The notes under the pieces were generated by a model. The model was not told the DNA's origin. It ran no database searches and saw nothing but the letters and a program-made list of their open reading frames with translations. This document shows positions 35,236 to 43,501 of a DNA stretch of 64,000 nt, in pieces. The translations under genes and the position numbers were made by a program. Source of the stretch: Aestuariivivens marinum (lineage in GTDB: Bacteria > Bacteroidota > Bacteroidia > Flavobacteriales > Flavobacteriaceae); contig NZ_JAKMCR010000001.1 in assembly GCF_022662175.1 (NCBI RefSeq), positions 558,001-622,000 on the forward strand, written 5' to 3'. Within the stretch, counting starts at the first letter, position 1; each line of letters begins with the position of its first letter.

Positions 35236-36360
35236 ATGACTCACCATTTTCCCATACGAAAGATAATTCATGTAGATATGGATGCCTTTTATGCTTCTGT
35301 AGCGCAAATGGACGATCCAAACCTTAGAGGAAAACCTATTGCCGTTGGTGGTGGTGGAAAACGTGGTGTGGTAAGTGCGGCAAGCTATGAGGCTAGAAAA
35401 TTTGGTGTTAAAAGTGCCATGGCAGGGAATTTAGCAACTAAACTGTGCCCAGAACTTATTTTTGTACGCCCCAATTTTGAACGGTATTCTGAAATCTCAA
35501 AAAAAATCAGAAGCATTTTTTACGACTATACCGATTTGGTTGAACCTCTTTCACTGGATGAAGCTTATCTGGATGTTACTAAAAACAAAAAAGGAAATCC
35601 CAGTGCTTCATTAATTGCCAAAGAGATTCGAGAACGGATTCTAAATGAAGTGGGGCTGACAGCATCGGCAGGTATTTCCATTAATAAGTTTATCGCTAAA
35701 GTGGCGAGCGATTACAATAAGCCCAACGGACAAAAAACAGTAAATCCAGAAGAGGTTCTTGCATTTTTAGAAGAATTGGATGTTAGGAAATTTTATGGTG
35801 TTGGTAAAGTAACTTCAGAAAAAATGTACCAATTGGGCATCTTTACTGGACTGGATTTAAAACAAAAATCCTTGGAATACTTAGACAAGCATTTTGGGAA
35901 ATCTGGTAGGTATTACTACTATGTGGTTCGAGGCATTCATAATAGTGAAGTAAAACCCAATCGCACCCGAAAGAGTTTGGCTGCCGAACGTACCTTTAGT
36001 GAAAACCTTTCCAGTGAAGTATTTATGCTGGAAAAATTAGAACATATAGCTAATGAGGTTTCACGACGATTGACGAAAAGTAAGGTTGCTGGGAAAACCA
36101 TAACCTTAAAAATAAAATACAGTGACTTTACCCTTCAAACCCGAAGTAAAACCTTGACTTATTACATTAGTGATAAGAGCATTATTTTAGATACAGCGAA
36201 AGATTTGCTATATCAAGAAAAACTAAGCAACTCTGTTAGGTTATTGGGCATTTCGCTATCCAATTTAAATACCGAATCCAAAAAAATGAAAGATGTAAGC
36301 AGGAGCCAAAATAAAGTTGAACAACGAAGTATAAGTGTACAGTTAAAATTTGAATTTTAA
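35236..36360 (+). CDS. dinB: DNA polymerase IV (Y family)
   Basis: The 374-residue translesion polymerase has the palm-domain catalytic residues in HVDMDAFYASV (Asp14) and SLDEAYLD (Asp108, Glu109), the helix-hairpin-helix region FYGVGKVTSEKMYQLGIFTG, and the little-finger domain. The TTG 6 bp upstream is in frame, but the ATG at 35236 fits the family. It copies across damaged bases with low fidelity. The C-terminus lacks an obvious clamp-binding motif. Confidence 0.95.
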   Translation: MTHHFPIRKIIHVDMDAFYASVAQMDDPNLRGKPIAVGGGGKRGVVSAASYEARKFGVKSAMAGNLATKLCPELIFVRPNFERYSEISKKIRSIFYDYTDLVEPLSLDEAYLDVTKNKKGNPSASLIAKEIRERILNEVGLTASAGISINKFIAKVASDYNKPNGQKTVNPEEVLAFLEELDVRKFYGVGKVTSEKMYQLGIFTGLDLKQKSLEYLDKHFGKSGRYYYYVVRGIHNSEVKPNRTRKSLAAERTFSENLSSEVFMLEKLEHIANEVSRRLTKSKVAGKTITLKIKYSDFTLQTRSKTLTYYISDKSIILDTAKDLLYQEKLSNSVRLLGISLSNLNTESKKMKDVSRSQNKVEQRSISVQLKFEF

Positions 36361-36362
36361 TT

Positions 36363-36402
36363 TTATATAACACCCGTCTAAATTTAGACGGGTATTATAT
36401 AA
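36363..36402. terminator. bidirectional hairpin between dinB and pyk
   Basis: A perfect 22-bp palindrome, ACCCGTCTAAA/TTTAGACGGGT (36372-36393), is extended on both sides by TTATATAA with one mismatch, giving a stem of about 20 pairs. It lies between two convergent genes. The AT-rich outer arms serve in place of a pure T run. Confidence 0.75.
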
Positions 36403-36435
36403 AGTATAGTTTATTTTATGACTATCCCAATACCG

Positions 36436-37878
36436 CTAAAAATTACACGTCTTGATTTCGGTAACCCTTAACGTGTTTACCATACCTTTTTCTTGTATTG
36501 GCATAGCTGCAAGACTAATTAACATATCGCCTACCCCTAAATAGCCTTTTTTACAGGCAATAGCATTAACATCTTCAATAGTTTCATCAGTACTTACAAA
36601 CTTATCGTAATAAAAGGCACGTACGCCCCATAACAAACTCAATCTGGTAAGTATGCGCTTATTAGAGGTAAACACTAAAATATGGCAAGACGGTCTCCAT
36701 GCCGATATTTGAAACGCTGTATAGCCACTATTGGTTAAAGTAGAAATGGCTTTGGCATCAATTTCATTGGCCATTATTGCCGCATGGTAACAAATAGATT
36801 TGGTAATGTAACGATTAGTTCTAATATGCGGCGGTAATTGAGGCACCTGAATTAAATCGGAATCCTCAACACTTTTAAGAATGTTAGCCATTTGCTTTAT
36901 AACCTGTATTGGATAGCTTCCAACTGAAGTTTCACCAGAAAGCATCACGGCATCTGCGCCATCCATAACTGAGTTGGCAACATCGTTTACTTCGGCTCGA
37001 GTTGGTGTTAAACTGGAAATCATAGTTTCCATCATTTGGGTTGCTATAATTACTGGTATTCTTGCTTTTTTAGCACGAAGTACCAACTGTTTTTGTATTA
37101 AGGGGACTTCCTGTGCTGGTATCTCAACACCTAAATCGCCTCTAGCAACCATTAAACCATCACAATGTGATACAATTTTATCAATATTTTCAATAGCTTC
37201 AGGCTTTTCAATCTTTGCAATAATCGGAATTTTATAGTCACTATGTTCTGCTATTAAATCACGAAGCTGCATTAAGTCTTCGGCATGACGTACAAAAGAT
37301 AGCGCAATCCAATCGACATCCTGACCAATTGCAAAAATGGCATCCTCTATATCTTTTTCGGTAAGTGCCGGTTGCGAGATATTGGTGTTTGGTAGATTTA
37401 CGCCTTTTTTGGATTTTAAAGGTCCTCCTTGTATCACTTTTGCCTTTACTTCGGTATGATTATCGGTAGAGACAACTTCAAAAATTAACTTTCCATCGTC
37501 CAATAAAATACGTTCACCAGGTTTTGCGTCTTGAGGAAATCGTTCGTAGGTCATATAAACGCGCTCTTTGGTGCCTTCAAAAGACATCCCTGTAGCAAAA
37601 ATGATTTCATCACCTGGACTTACAACTACTTCTTCCTTCATGACACCAACCCTTAGCTTAGGTCCTTGTAAGTCAGCTAATATGGCTGCGTTATATCCAA
37701 ATTCTTTATTTAACTCACGTATAATATTTATACGTGCTTTGACATCTTCATAATCGGCATGAGAAAAATTAATCCTAAATACATCAACCCCTTCATCCAG
37801 CATTCCTTTTAATACTTCTCTTGTACTTGAAGCGGGTCCTATTGTTGCTACTATTTTTGTTTTTTTTCTTGTTGGCAT
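36436..37878 (-). CDS. pyk: pyruvate kinase
   Basis: The 480-residue glycolytic enzyme makes pyruvate and ATP from phosphoenolpyruvate and ADP. Visible motifs are KTKIVATIGPAS, RINFSHADYE, ILADLQGPKLRVG, the active-site lysine block IPIIAKIEKPEAIENI, MVARGDLGVEIP and the GADAVMLSGETSVGSYP loop. The start codon overlaps the stop of the upstream IPExxxVDY gene (TAATG), so the two are translationally coupled, a pairing I recall from other flavobacteria. Confidence 0.97.
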   Translation of the reverse strand: MPTRKKTKIVATIGPASSTREVLKGMLDEGVDVFRINFSHADYEDVKARINIIRELNKEFGYNAAILADLQGPKLRVGVMKEEVVVSPGDEIIFATGMSFEGTKERVYMTYERFPQDAKPGERILLDDGKLIFEVVSTDNHTEVKAKVIQGGPLKSKKGVNLPNTNISQPALTEKDIEDAIFAIGQDVDWIALSFVRHAEDLMQLRDLIAEHSDYKIPIIAKIEKPEAIENIDKIVSHCDGLMVARGDLGVEIPAQEVPLIQKQLVLRAKKARIPVIIATQMMETMISSLTPTRAEVNDVANSVMDGADAVMLSGETSVGSYPIQVIKQMANILKSVEDSDLIQVPQLPPHIRTNRYITKSICYHAAIMANEIDAKAISTLTNSGYTAFQISAWRPSCHILVFTSNKRILTRLSLLWGVRAFYYDKFVSTDETIEDVNAIACKKGYLGVGDMLISLAAMPIQEKGMVNTLRVTEIKTCNF

Positions 37879-38363
37879 TAACTAAAAATTAAATTAGCTT
37901 TAGATTTTAATTGACTTGTGTCAATGCTATAAGCTGTTACAATTTGAGGAATACTTAGAATTTGTTTTACAATATACTTTTCCTTAGAATCATTATACTC
38001 GTTTTCAATTTTTAAAAAAAAGTTAACCTGCTTGTATTCGGGTATTAAGTTGTAGGTTTTTATAATAGGTTCTTGAGTTTCAAACAATGACACATATGTT
38101 GTTTTATTTTGCTCTTCCCTTTTACAAATATTAGAAACCAAACTCCAGGTTTTTAGGTGTTTGGAATCTTCCCATTCAAAAATTGAATATACAGACTTTC
38201 CTTTGTCAAAATCTAAGTCTTCTGGTTTTCTCAATAAATTAATCTCTAAATATTTATTGAGTAGATAAGCTAGGCGATAGTCTTCTAAAGTACAATGAAT
38301 ACCTATTAAAGTATATTGCTCCTCATCAAAAAAATCATCGAGAACAAGCTTACGAACAGCCAT
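37878..38363 (-). CDS. IPExxxVDY family protein
   Basis: The 161-residue protein begins MAVRKLVLDDFFDEEQYTLI and ends with SIPQIVTAYSIDTS, a variant of the IPExxxVDY signature that names this Bacteroidota family. It is predicted to be soluble and mixed alpha/beta. No biochemical role is known to me. Its tight coupling to pyk suggests a link to glycolysis or to regulation of pyk, which is inference. Confidence 0.85.
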   Translation of the reverse strand: MAVRKLVLDDFFDEEQYTLIGIHCTLEDYRLAYLLNKYLEINLLRKPEDLDFDKGKSVYSIFEWEDSKHLKTWSLVSNICKREEQNKTTYVSLFETQEPIIKTYNLIPEYKQVNFFLKIENEYNDSKEKYIVKQILSIPQIVTAYSIDTSQLKSKANLIFS

Positions 38364-38484
38364 AACCTTACATTAATAGGCTGTAAATATAGCATTTAAT
38401 ACGTTAATGGTATTTAAGTTTAGCTTAATGTTAATAATTAAATATACTAAAACGTTATAGTTAATTTTTTAAGCCAACTACTTT

Positions 38485-39225
38485 TTAAATCATTTTTGAG
38501 ATACTCTTCTGAAATGCAAAAAAAGCACGTTTCGAAGCTTTTTCTTCTGCTTTTTTCTTTGACGTAGCCCTAGCTTTAGCCACAACCTTATTGTCTATGG
38601 ATAGCTTTACGGAAAAATGCCTGACATCATCATTCCCTGTATCTTCATAAACATGGTAACCAAAAGTTTTCTTTTCCTTTTGACACCATTCAATTAATAG
38701 GCTTTTATAGCTTATAACTTTTCCTTCTAACTTTTCTATATCCACATAAGGGGTAATAATACGTTTATATATAAAGTTTTCACAGTGCTTGTAACCTTTA
38801 TCCAAAAATATGGCTCCTACCAAGGCTTCAAATAAATTACCATGAATATTATCTCCAAATTGTCCTGCAGGAATTTTACTTTCGACTAAATCAATTAAAT
38901 TAAATTCCTTTCCTAATTCATTTAAATGCTCTCTACTAACTACTTTAGAACGCATTTTAGTAAGATAACCTTCGTCACCACTTGGAACTTCATTATATAG
39001 ATGCGATGCTATAACCGCTCCTAGCATAGCATCGCCCAAAAACTCCAATCGCTCATAATTAATGGCATTTCCTTTTGTATCCCTAATATTCATGGACCGA
39101 TGGGTAAAAGCAGTACGATAGTATTTGATATGCTTAGGTTTAAACCCAAGGATTTTAGTTAATACCATAAAAAAATTCCCGTTACCTTTATAACGGGAAT
39201 TTAATATGTTACGAATGATGCTCAT
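38485..39225 (-). CDS. rnc: ribonuclease III
   Basis: The 246-residue double-strand-specific endonuclease has the signature NYERLEFLGDAMLGAVIA, the second catalytic acidic cluster in LFEALVGAIFLDKGY, and a C-terminal dsRNA-binding domain (about 165-240) ending KARATSKKKAEEKASKRAF. It processes rRNA precursors and other structured RNA. It follows fabF by about 100 bp on the same strand, the acpP-fabF-rnc order seen in many Bacteroidota. Confidence 0.96.
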   Translation of the reverse strand: MSIIRNILNSRYKGNGNFFMVLTKILGFKPKHIKYYRTAFTHRSMNIRDTKGNAINYERLEFLGDAMLGAVIASHLYNEVPSGDEGYLTKMRSKVVSREHLNELGKEFNLIDLVESKIPAGQFGDNIHGNLFEALVGAIFLDKGYKHCENFIYKRIITPYVDIEKLEGKVISYKSLLIEWCQKEKKTFGYHVYEDTGNDDVRHFSVKLSIDNKVVAKARATSKKKAEEKASKRAFFAFQKSISKMI

Positions 39226-39322
39226 CTGATAATTACTATCTTATTTTAATGTCAGATGTAATAAACCGTTTTTCATTTAAACTTTATATCAAATAAATTC
39301 AGGGATTTATTTCATTCGAGGT

Positions 39323-40573
39323 TTAATCTATTTTCTTAAACAGAACACAAGCATTGTGCCCACCAAATCCAAAAGTGTTACTCATAGCCACTTTAACATC
39401 TCTTTTTTGAGCTTTGTTGAGCGTCAAATTTAATTCAGGATCAATGTTTTCGTCTACAGTACCATGGTTTATTGTAGGAGGCACAATACCATGCTCTATT
39501 GCCAAAATGCTAGCAATAGCCTCAATGGCTCCTGCTGCACCCAATAAATGACCCGTCATTGATTTTGTTGAATTAATATTAATGTTTTTGGCGTGGTTTC
39601 CAAATACACTCGAAATCGCTTTAAGCTCGGCCACATCACCAAGAGGAGTCGATGTACCATGGGTATTAATATGGTCTACATCTTCTGGACTTAAACCAGC
39701 ATTTTCCAAGCAGTTTTTCATAACCTCAATAACACCAATGCCTTCAGGATGAGGCGCAGTCATATGATAGGCATCAGATGATAATCCTCCCCCTGCAATT
39801 TCTGCATAGATTTTAGCACCTCTAGCTTTAGCGTGCTCAAATTCTTCTAAAACCAAAGCACCAGCACCTTCTCCCAACACAAACCCATCCCTAGTAGCAT
39901 CAAATGGTCTTGATGCAGTTTCAGGACTATCGTTACGTGTAGAAAGCGCATGCATAGCATTAAAACCACCCATGCCTGCTATAGTTACCGCTGCTTCACT
40001 TCCACCAGTAACTACAACATCACAATGCCCCAGCCGAATGGAATTGAGAGCATCGAATATAGCGTTGGCTGAAGATGCACATGCTGAGACCGTAGTATAG
40101 TTAGGTCCCATAAAACCATGCTTAATTGAAATATTTGCAGGAGCTATGTCTGCAATCATTTTAGGAATAAAAAACGGGTTAAACCTTGGCGAACCATCAC
40201 CTTCGGCATAGTTTAAAACTTCTTGCTGAAAAGTTTCCAGTCCACCAATTCCTGCCCCCCAAATAACACCAACACGCAACTTATTAACTTTATCTAAATC
40301 TAACTTGGCATCTCCAATGGCCTCATCTGCAGCAACCATAGCGTATTGTGCAAACTTATCCATTCGTCTAGCTTCCCTTCGATCAATAAAATCGGTCGCG
40401 TTAAAGTTTTTAACCTCACAAGCAAACTTGGTTTTAAACTTTTCGGTATCGTAATATGTTATAGGCGCAGCACCGCTTTTCCCACTAACTAGACCTTCCC
40501 AATACTCATCTTTGGTATTGCCTATTGGTGTTAAAGCCCCTAATCCTGTGACTACAACTCGCTTTAATTCCAT
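39323..40573 (-). CDS. fabF: beta-ketoacyl-ACP synthase II
   Basis: The 416-residue condensing enzyme of fatty acid elongation has the catalytic triad Cys165 (VSACASSAN), His in HINTHGTSTPLGD and His in KSMTGHLLGAAGA. The C-terminal NTFGFGGHNACVLF loop is intact. It starts 12 bp after acpP, whose product carries its substrate. Confidence 0.97.
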   Translation of the reverse strand: MELKRVVVTGLGALTPIGNTKDEYWEGLVSGKSGAAPITYYDTEKFKTKFACEVKNFNATDFIDRREARRMDKFAQYAMVAADEAIGDAKLDLDKVNKLRVGVIWGAGIGGLETFQQEVLNYAEGDGSPRFNPFFIPKMIADIAPANISIKHGFMGPNYTTVSACASSANAIFDALNSIRLGHCDVVVTGGSEAAVTIAGMGGFNAMHALSTRNDSPETASRPFDATRDGFVLGEGAGALVLEEFEHAKARGAKIYAEIAGGGLSSDAYHMTAPHPEGIGVIEVMKNCLENAGLSPEDVDHINTHGTSTPLGDVAELKAISSVFGNHAKNININSTKSMTGHLLGAAGAIEAIASILAIEHGIVPPTINHGTVDENIDPELNLTLNKAQKRDVKVAMSNTFGFGGHNACVLFKKID

Positions 40574-40585
40574 AAAGTGTTTTGC

Positions 40586-40819
40586 TTATTTTGCTTCTTC
40601 TATATAAGAGATAGCTTGACCAACTGTAGCGATATTTTCAGCTTGGTCGTCTGGTATTTGAATATCAAATTCTTTTTCGAATTCCATGATTAACTCTACA
40701 GTATCCAATGAGTCTGCTCCTAAATCGTTAGTGAAGCTAGCTTCTGTTACTACTTCGTTCTCATCAACACCTAATTTGTCAACGATAATCGCTTTTACTC
40801 TTGATGCAATGTCTGACAT
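40586..40819 (-). CDS. acpP: acyl carrier protein
   Basis: The 77-residue acidic carrier protein has the phosphopantetheine attachment site Ser37 in [13 protein letters not shown]. It carries growing acyl chains in fatty acid synthesis and is the first gene of the acpP-fabF-rnc cluster. Length and motif are standard. Confidence 0.97.
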   Translation of the reverse strand: MSDIASRVKAIIVDKLGVDENEVVTEASFTNDLGADSLDTVELIMEFEKEFDIQIPDDQAENIATVGQAISYIEEAK

Positions 40820-40850
40820 AATCTTTTAATTTTAAGTTTTAATTAGTTGG

Positions 40851-40858
40851 CAAAAATA
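40851..40858 (-). promoter_or_regulatory. -7 promoter box of acpP-fabF
   Basis: On the minus strand this reads TATTTTTG, an exact TAnnTTTG match 31 nt upstream of the acpP ATG. Confidence 0.55.
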
Positions 40859-41004
40859 AAAAACTTTATTTTTAAAACACGTCTTTAAATTAAAAATGTG
40901 TCTGTAATTTACTAAAATTACATTTAAGTATTTACTTTTTCCTTTCTAATTGTTAATTATTATTCTTTTTTTTGTTCGAAGAATCCTAATCTATATATGC
41001 TTTT

Positions 41005-41598
41005 ATGAAACGTATTGTCATTTTTGCCTCTGGAAGTGGCACCAATGCCGAAAATTTAATTCGTTTTTTTCAAAAGAACGATAAGGCATCTGTTGTTCAA
41101 GTGCTTTGCAACAATCCGCAGGCTAAAGTATTGGATCGCGCTAAACAGCTTAACGTTAGCTCATTATGCTTTAATAGAATAGCATTTTTTAATACCAATG
41201 ATGTCCTTAATATATTAAAAACCACTAATCCCGATTTGATTGTTTTGGCTGGTTTTTTATGGAAAATGCCCGAATTTATTATAAACGCCTTCCCTAATAA
41301 AATTATTAATGTGCATCCTGCCTTATTGCCAAAATATGGGGGCAAAGGTATGTATGGTATGTACGTACATGAGGCTGTAGTTGCAAATAAAGAAACCAAA
41401 AGCGGCATAACGATACACTATGTAAACGAAAATTATGATGAGGGCGCCATTATTTTTCAAGCTAAATGTGACGTTTTACCAAATGACACCTCGGAAGATG
41501 TTGCTGCCAAAATCCATGAGCTGGAAATGGAACATTTTCCAAAGGTGGTTGAGGGGTTGCTGGGCAGTGATACACTCGAAGAGCTTTTAAAGAACTAG
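41005..41598 (+). CDS. purN: phosphoribosylglycinamide formyltransferase
   Basis: The 197-residue enzyme transfers a formyl group from 10-formyl-tetrahydrofolate to GAR in purine synthesis. It shows IVIFASGSGTNAENLI at the N-terminus, the active-site Asn-His pair in IINVHPALLPKYGGKGMYG, and the conserved Asp in HYVNENYDEGAIIFQ. It is divergent from acpP. Confidence 0.96.
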   Translation: MKRIVIFASGSGTNAENLIRFFQKNDKASVVQVLCNNPQAKVLDRAKQLNVSSLCFNRIAFFNTNDVLNILKTTNPDLIVLAGFLWKMPEFIINAFPNKIINVHPALLPKYGGKGMYGMYVHEAVVANKETKSGITIHYVNENYDEGAIIFQAKCDVLPNDTSEDVAAKIHELEMEHFPKVVEGLLGSDTLEELLKN

Positions 41599-41618
41599 AT
41601 TGTCACGGTGACTTTGAG

Positions 41619-41640
41619 AACCTTAGTTACCAAGGTTTTT
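41619..41640 (+). terminator. short terminator of purN
   Basis: The 6-bp stem AACCTT/AAGGTT (41619-41624 and 41632-41637) has a 7-nt loop and runs into five T. The stem is short, so strength is uncertain. Confidence 0.45.
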
Positions 41641-41685
41641 AAATTCCAAAAACACAGAAAGCATTAGTGCTAATTAGTAAAATTC

Positions 41686-42327
41686 ATGTCCAAAAAAAAG
41701 AAGAAATACTATACCGTATGGAAAGGCCACAAAACAGGGGTTTTTGAAACTTGGGACGACTGTAAAGCCCAAATCAAGGATTACCAAGGAGCTGTATACA
41801 AATCTTTTGAATCGTTTGATATGGCCAAAAGAGCTCTAAAAGGTGATTTTAAAGATTATGTTGGCAAAAAAGCAGCTTTTAAAAGTGACCTTTCTGAAAC
41901 CGAGCTAAAAAAAATTGGGCAACCTAATTACAATTCCATTGCTGTTGATGCTGCCTCAAGTGGTAACCCAGGTAAAATGGAATACCGTGGTGTAGACACT
42001 AAAACTAAAAAGCAAATTTTTCATCAGGGCCCTTTCGAAGAGGGCACTAATAATATTGGCGAATTTTTAGCTATAGTCCACGGTTTAGCTTTGTTGAAAA
42101 AGAACAATAGTGAACGAATTATTTACACCGACTCTAAAACCGCTATAAGTTGGGTAAAAAAGAAAAACTGTAATACCAAATTGGAGCGTACCTATAAAAA
42201 CAAATCACTTTTTGAGTTGGTAGACAGAGCTGTCGACTGGTTAAAAAATAACACCTATACTACCGTTATTGTAAAATGGGAAACCAAAGCCTGGGGGGAA
42301 ATTCCAGCCGATTTTGATAGAAAATAA
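41686..42327 (+). CDS. ribonuclease H1 with N-terminal hybrid-binding domain
   Basis: The 213-residue protein has an N-terminal viroplasmin-like domain (YYTVWKGHKTGVFETWDDCK, about 7-55) that binds RNA/DNA hybrids, a Lys-rich linker, and an RNase H domain. Its acidic residues are in AVDAASSGNPG, NIGEFLAIVHGL and IYTDSKTAISW, with a final Asp in IPADFDRK. It removes RNA from hybrids. The two-domain form resembles eukaryotic RNase H1. Confidence 0.92.
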   Translation: MSKKKKKYYTVWKGHKTGVFETWDDCKAQIKDYQGAVYKSFESFDMAKRALKGDFKDYVGKKAAFKSDLSETELKKIGQPNYNSIAVDAASSGNPGKMEYRGVDTKTKKQIFHQGPFEEGTNNIGEFLAIVHGLALLKKNNSERIIYTDSKTAISWVKKKNCNTKLERTYKNKSLFELVDRAVDWLKNNTYTTVIVKWETKAWGEIPADFDRK

Positions 42328-42378
42328 GCTGTTGACTTGTTTAAAAAAACACAAAATTTATTTTACTTTAGGAGCCAT

Positions 42379-42400
42379 CCTTCAACTCACTCAGGACATC
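42379..42400. repeat. degenerate copy of a CCTTCrrCTC...CTCAGGACA repeat
   Basis: CCTTCAACTCACTCAGGACA resembles the sequence at 55442-55463 and, in its first half, that at 46152-46168. Such short dispersed repeats are common between genes in flavobacteria. Confidence 0.5.
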
Positions 42401-42464
42401 GCTTTGTTCGAATATTTATTTTTTCATTGAGTTTTCGCTAGTTTTTAAATGAAAAAAAATAATG

Positions 42465-42472
42465 TACTTTTG
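42465..42472 (+). promoter_or_regulatory. -7 promoter box of the PfkB kinase gene
   Basis: TACTTTTG matches TAnnTTTG and lies 23 nt before the ATG at 42496. Confidence 0.6.
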
Positions 42473-42495
42473 CAAAAAATTAGCGTTCCTCATTT

Positions 42496-43437
42496 ATGGG
42501 TAAATTAGTAATTGTTGGCACCATGGCTTTTGATGCTATTGAAACGCCTTTCGGAAAAACCGATAAAATTCTTGGTGGTGCCGCAACTTTTATTGGTCTT
42601 GCGGCTTCCCATTTTAATGTTGATACCGCAGCAGTATCTGTTGTTGGAGGTGATTTTCCTCAAAAATACCTAGATTTATTGTCAGATAAAAACATTGACC
42701 TTTCTGGTGTTGAAATCGTCAAGGATGGCAAAACCTTTTTTTGGAGCGGTCGTTACCATAATGACATGAATTCTAGGGATACGTTGGCAACCGAATTGAA
42801 CACACTAGCTGATTTTGACCCAAAAGTACCTGACGCTTACAAGGACGCCGAAATAGTTATGTTGGGAAATTTACACCCATTAATACAATCTAGCGTATTG
42901 AATCAAATGACACAAAAACCTAAATTGGCCATTTTGGACACCATGAATTTTTGGATGGATAGTACTCTAGAGGATTTATTAAACGTTATTAAGCGTGTAG
43001 ATGTTATTACCATAAATGATGAAGAAGCGAGACAACTAACCGGGGAATATTCTTTAGTGTTAGCGGCAAGAAAGATTCATGCTATGGGCCCTAAATATGT
43101 TGTCCTAAAAAAAGGAGAACATGGTGCCCTACTATTTCATGATGAGCATGTGTTTTATGCCCCCGCGCTTCCGTTAGAAGAGGTTTTCGATCCCACAGGA
43201 GCAGGTGACACTTTTGCTGGTGGCTTTGCTGGCTATTTGGCCAAAACAGGTGATCTTTCGTTTGAAAACATGAAGAATGCCATAATATATGGTTCCACTC
43301 TAGCTTCTTTTTGTGTGGAAAAGTTTGGAACAGAGCGTATGGTTAATTTATCGAGCATCGAAGTTCACCAACGATTAATGCAATTTAAACAATTAACAAA
43401 ATTTGATATAGAATTAACAGAATCCCAACGCGCTTAA
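42496..43437 (+). CDS. PfkB family sugar/nucleoside kinase
   Basis: The 313-residue kinase of the ribokinase fold has the N-terminal substrate lid with GGAATFIGLAASHF and the C-terminal signature FDPTGAGDTFAGGFAGYL, whose Asp is the catalytic base. NDEEARQLTGE is also typical. The exact substrate (ribose, adenosine or fructose derivative) cannot be read from the sequence. It precedes purF but is separated by a terminator, so co-regulation is uncertain. Confidence 0.92.
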   Translation: MGKLVIVGTMAFDAIETPFGKTDKILGGAATFIGLAASHFNVDTAAVSVVGGDFPQKYLDLLSDKNIDLSGVEIVKDGKTFFWSGRYHNDMNSRDTLATELNTLADFDPKVPDAYKDAEIVMLGNLHPLIQSSVLNQMTQKPKLAILDTMNFWMDSTLEDLLNVIKRVDVITINDEEARQLTGEYSLVLAARKIHAMGPKYVVLKKGEHGALLFHDEHVFYAPALPLEEVFDPTGAGDTFAGGFAGYLAKTGDLSFENMKNAIIYGSTLASFCVEKFGTERMVNLSSIEVHQRLMQFKQLTKFDIELTESQRA

Positions 43438-43453
43438 AAGAAGCGCGTTTTTT
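43427..43453 (+). terminator. terminator overlapping the 3' end of the PfkB kinase gene
   Basis: AACGCGCTT (43427-43435) pairs with AAGCGCGTT (43441-43449) around a 5-nt loop and is followed by T. The left arm includes the last codons and the first base of the stop codon. Confidence 0.85.
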
Positions 43454-43501
43454 AATTAATATTTACTTTTACGTTTAGACAGAATAAATTAAAAACAAAA
43501 A

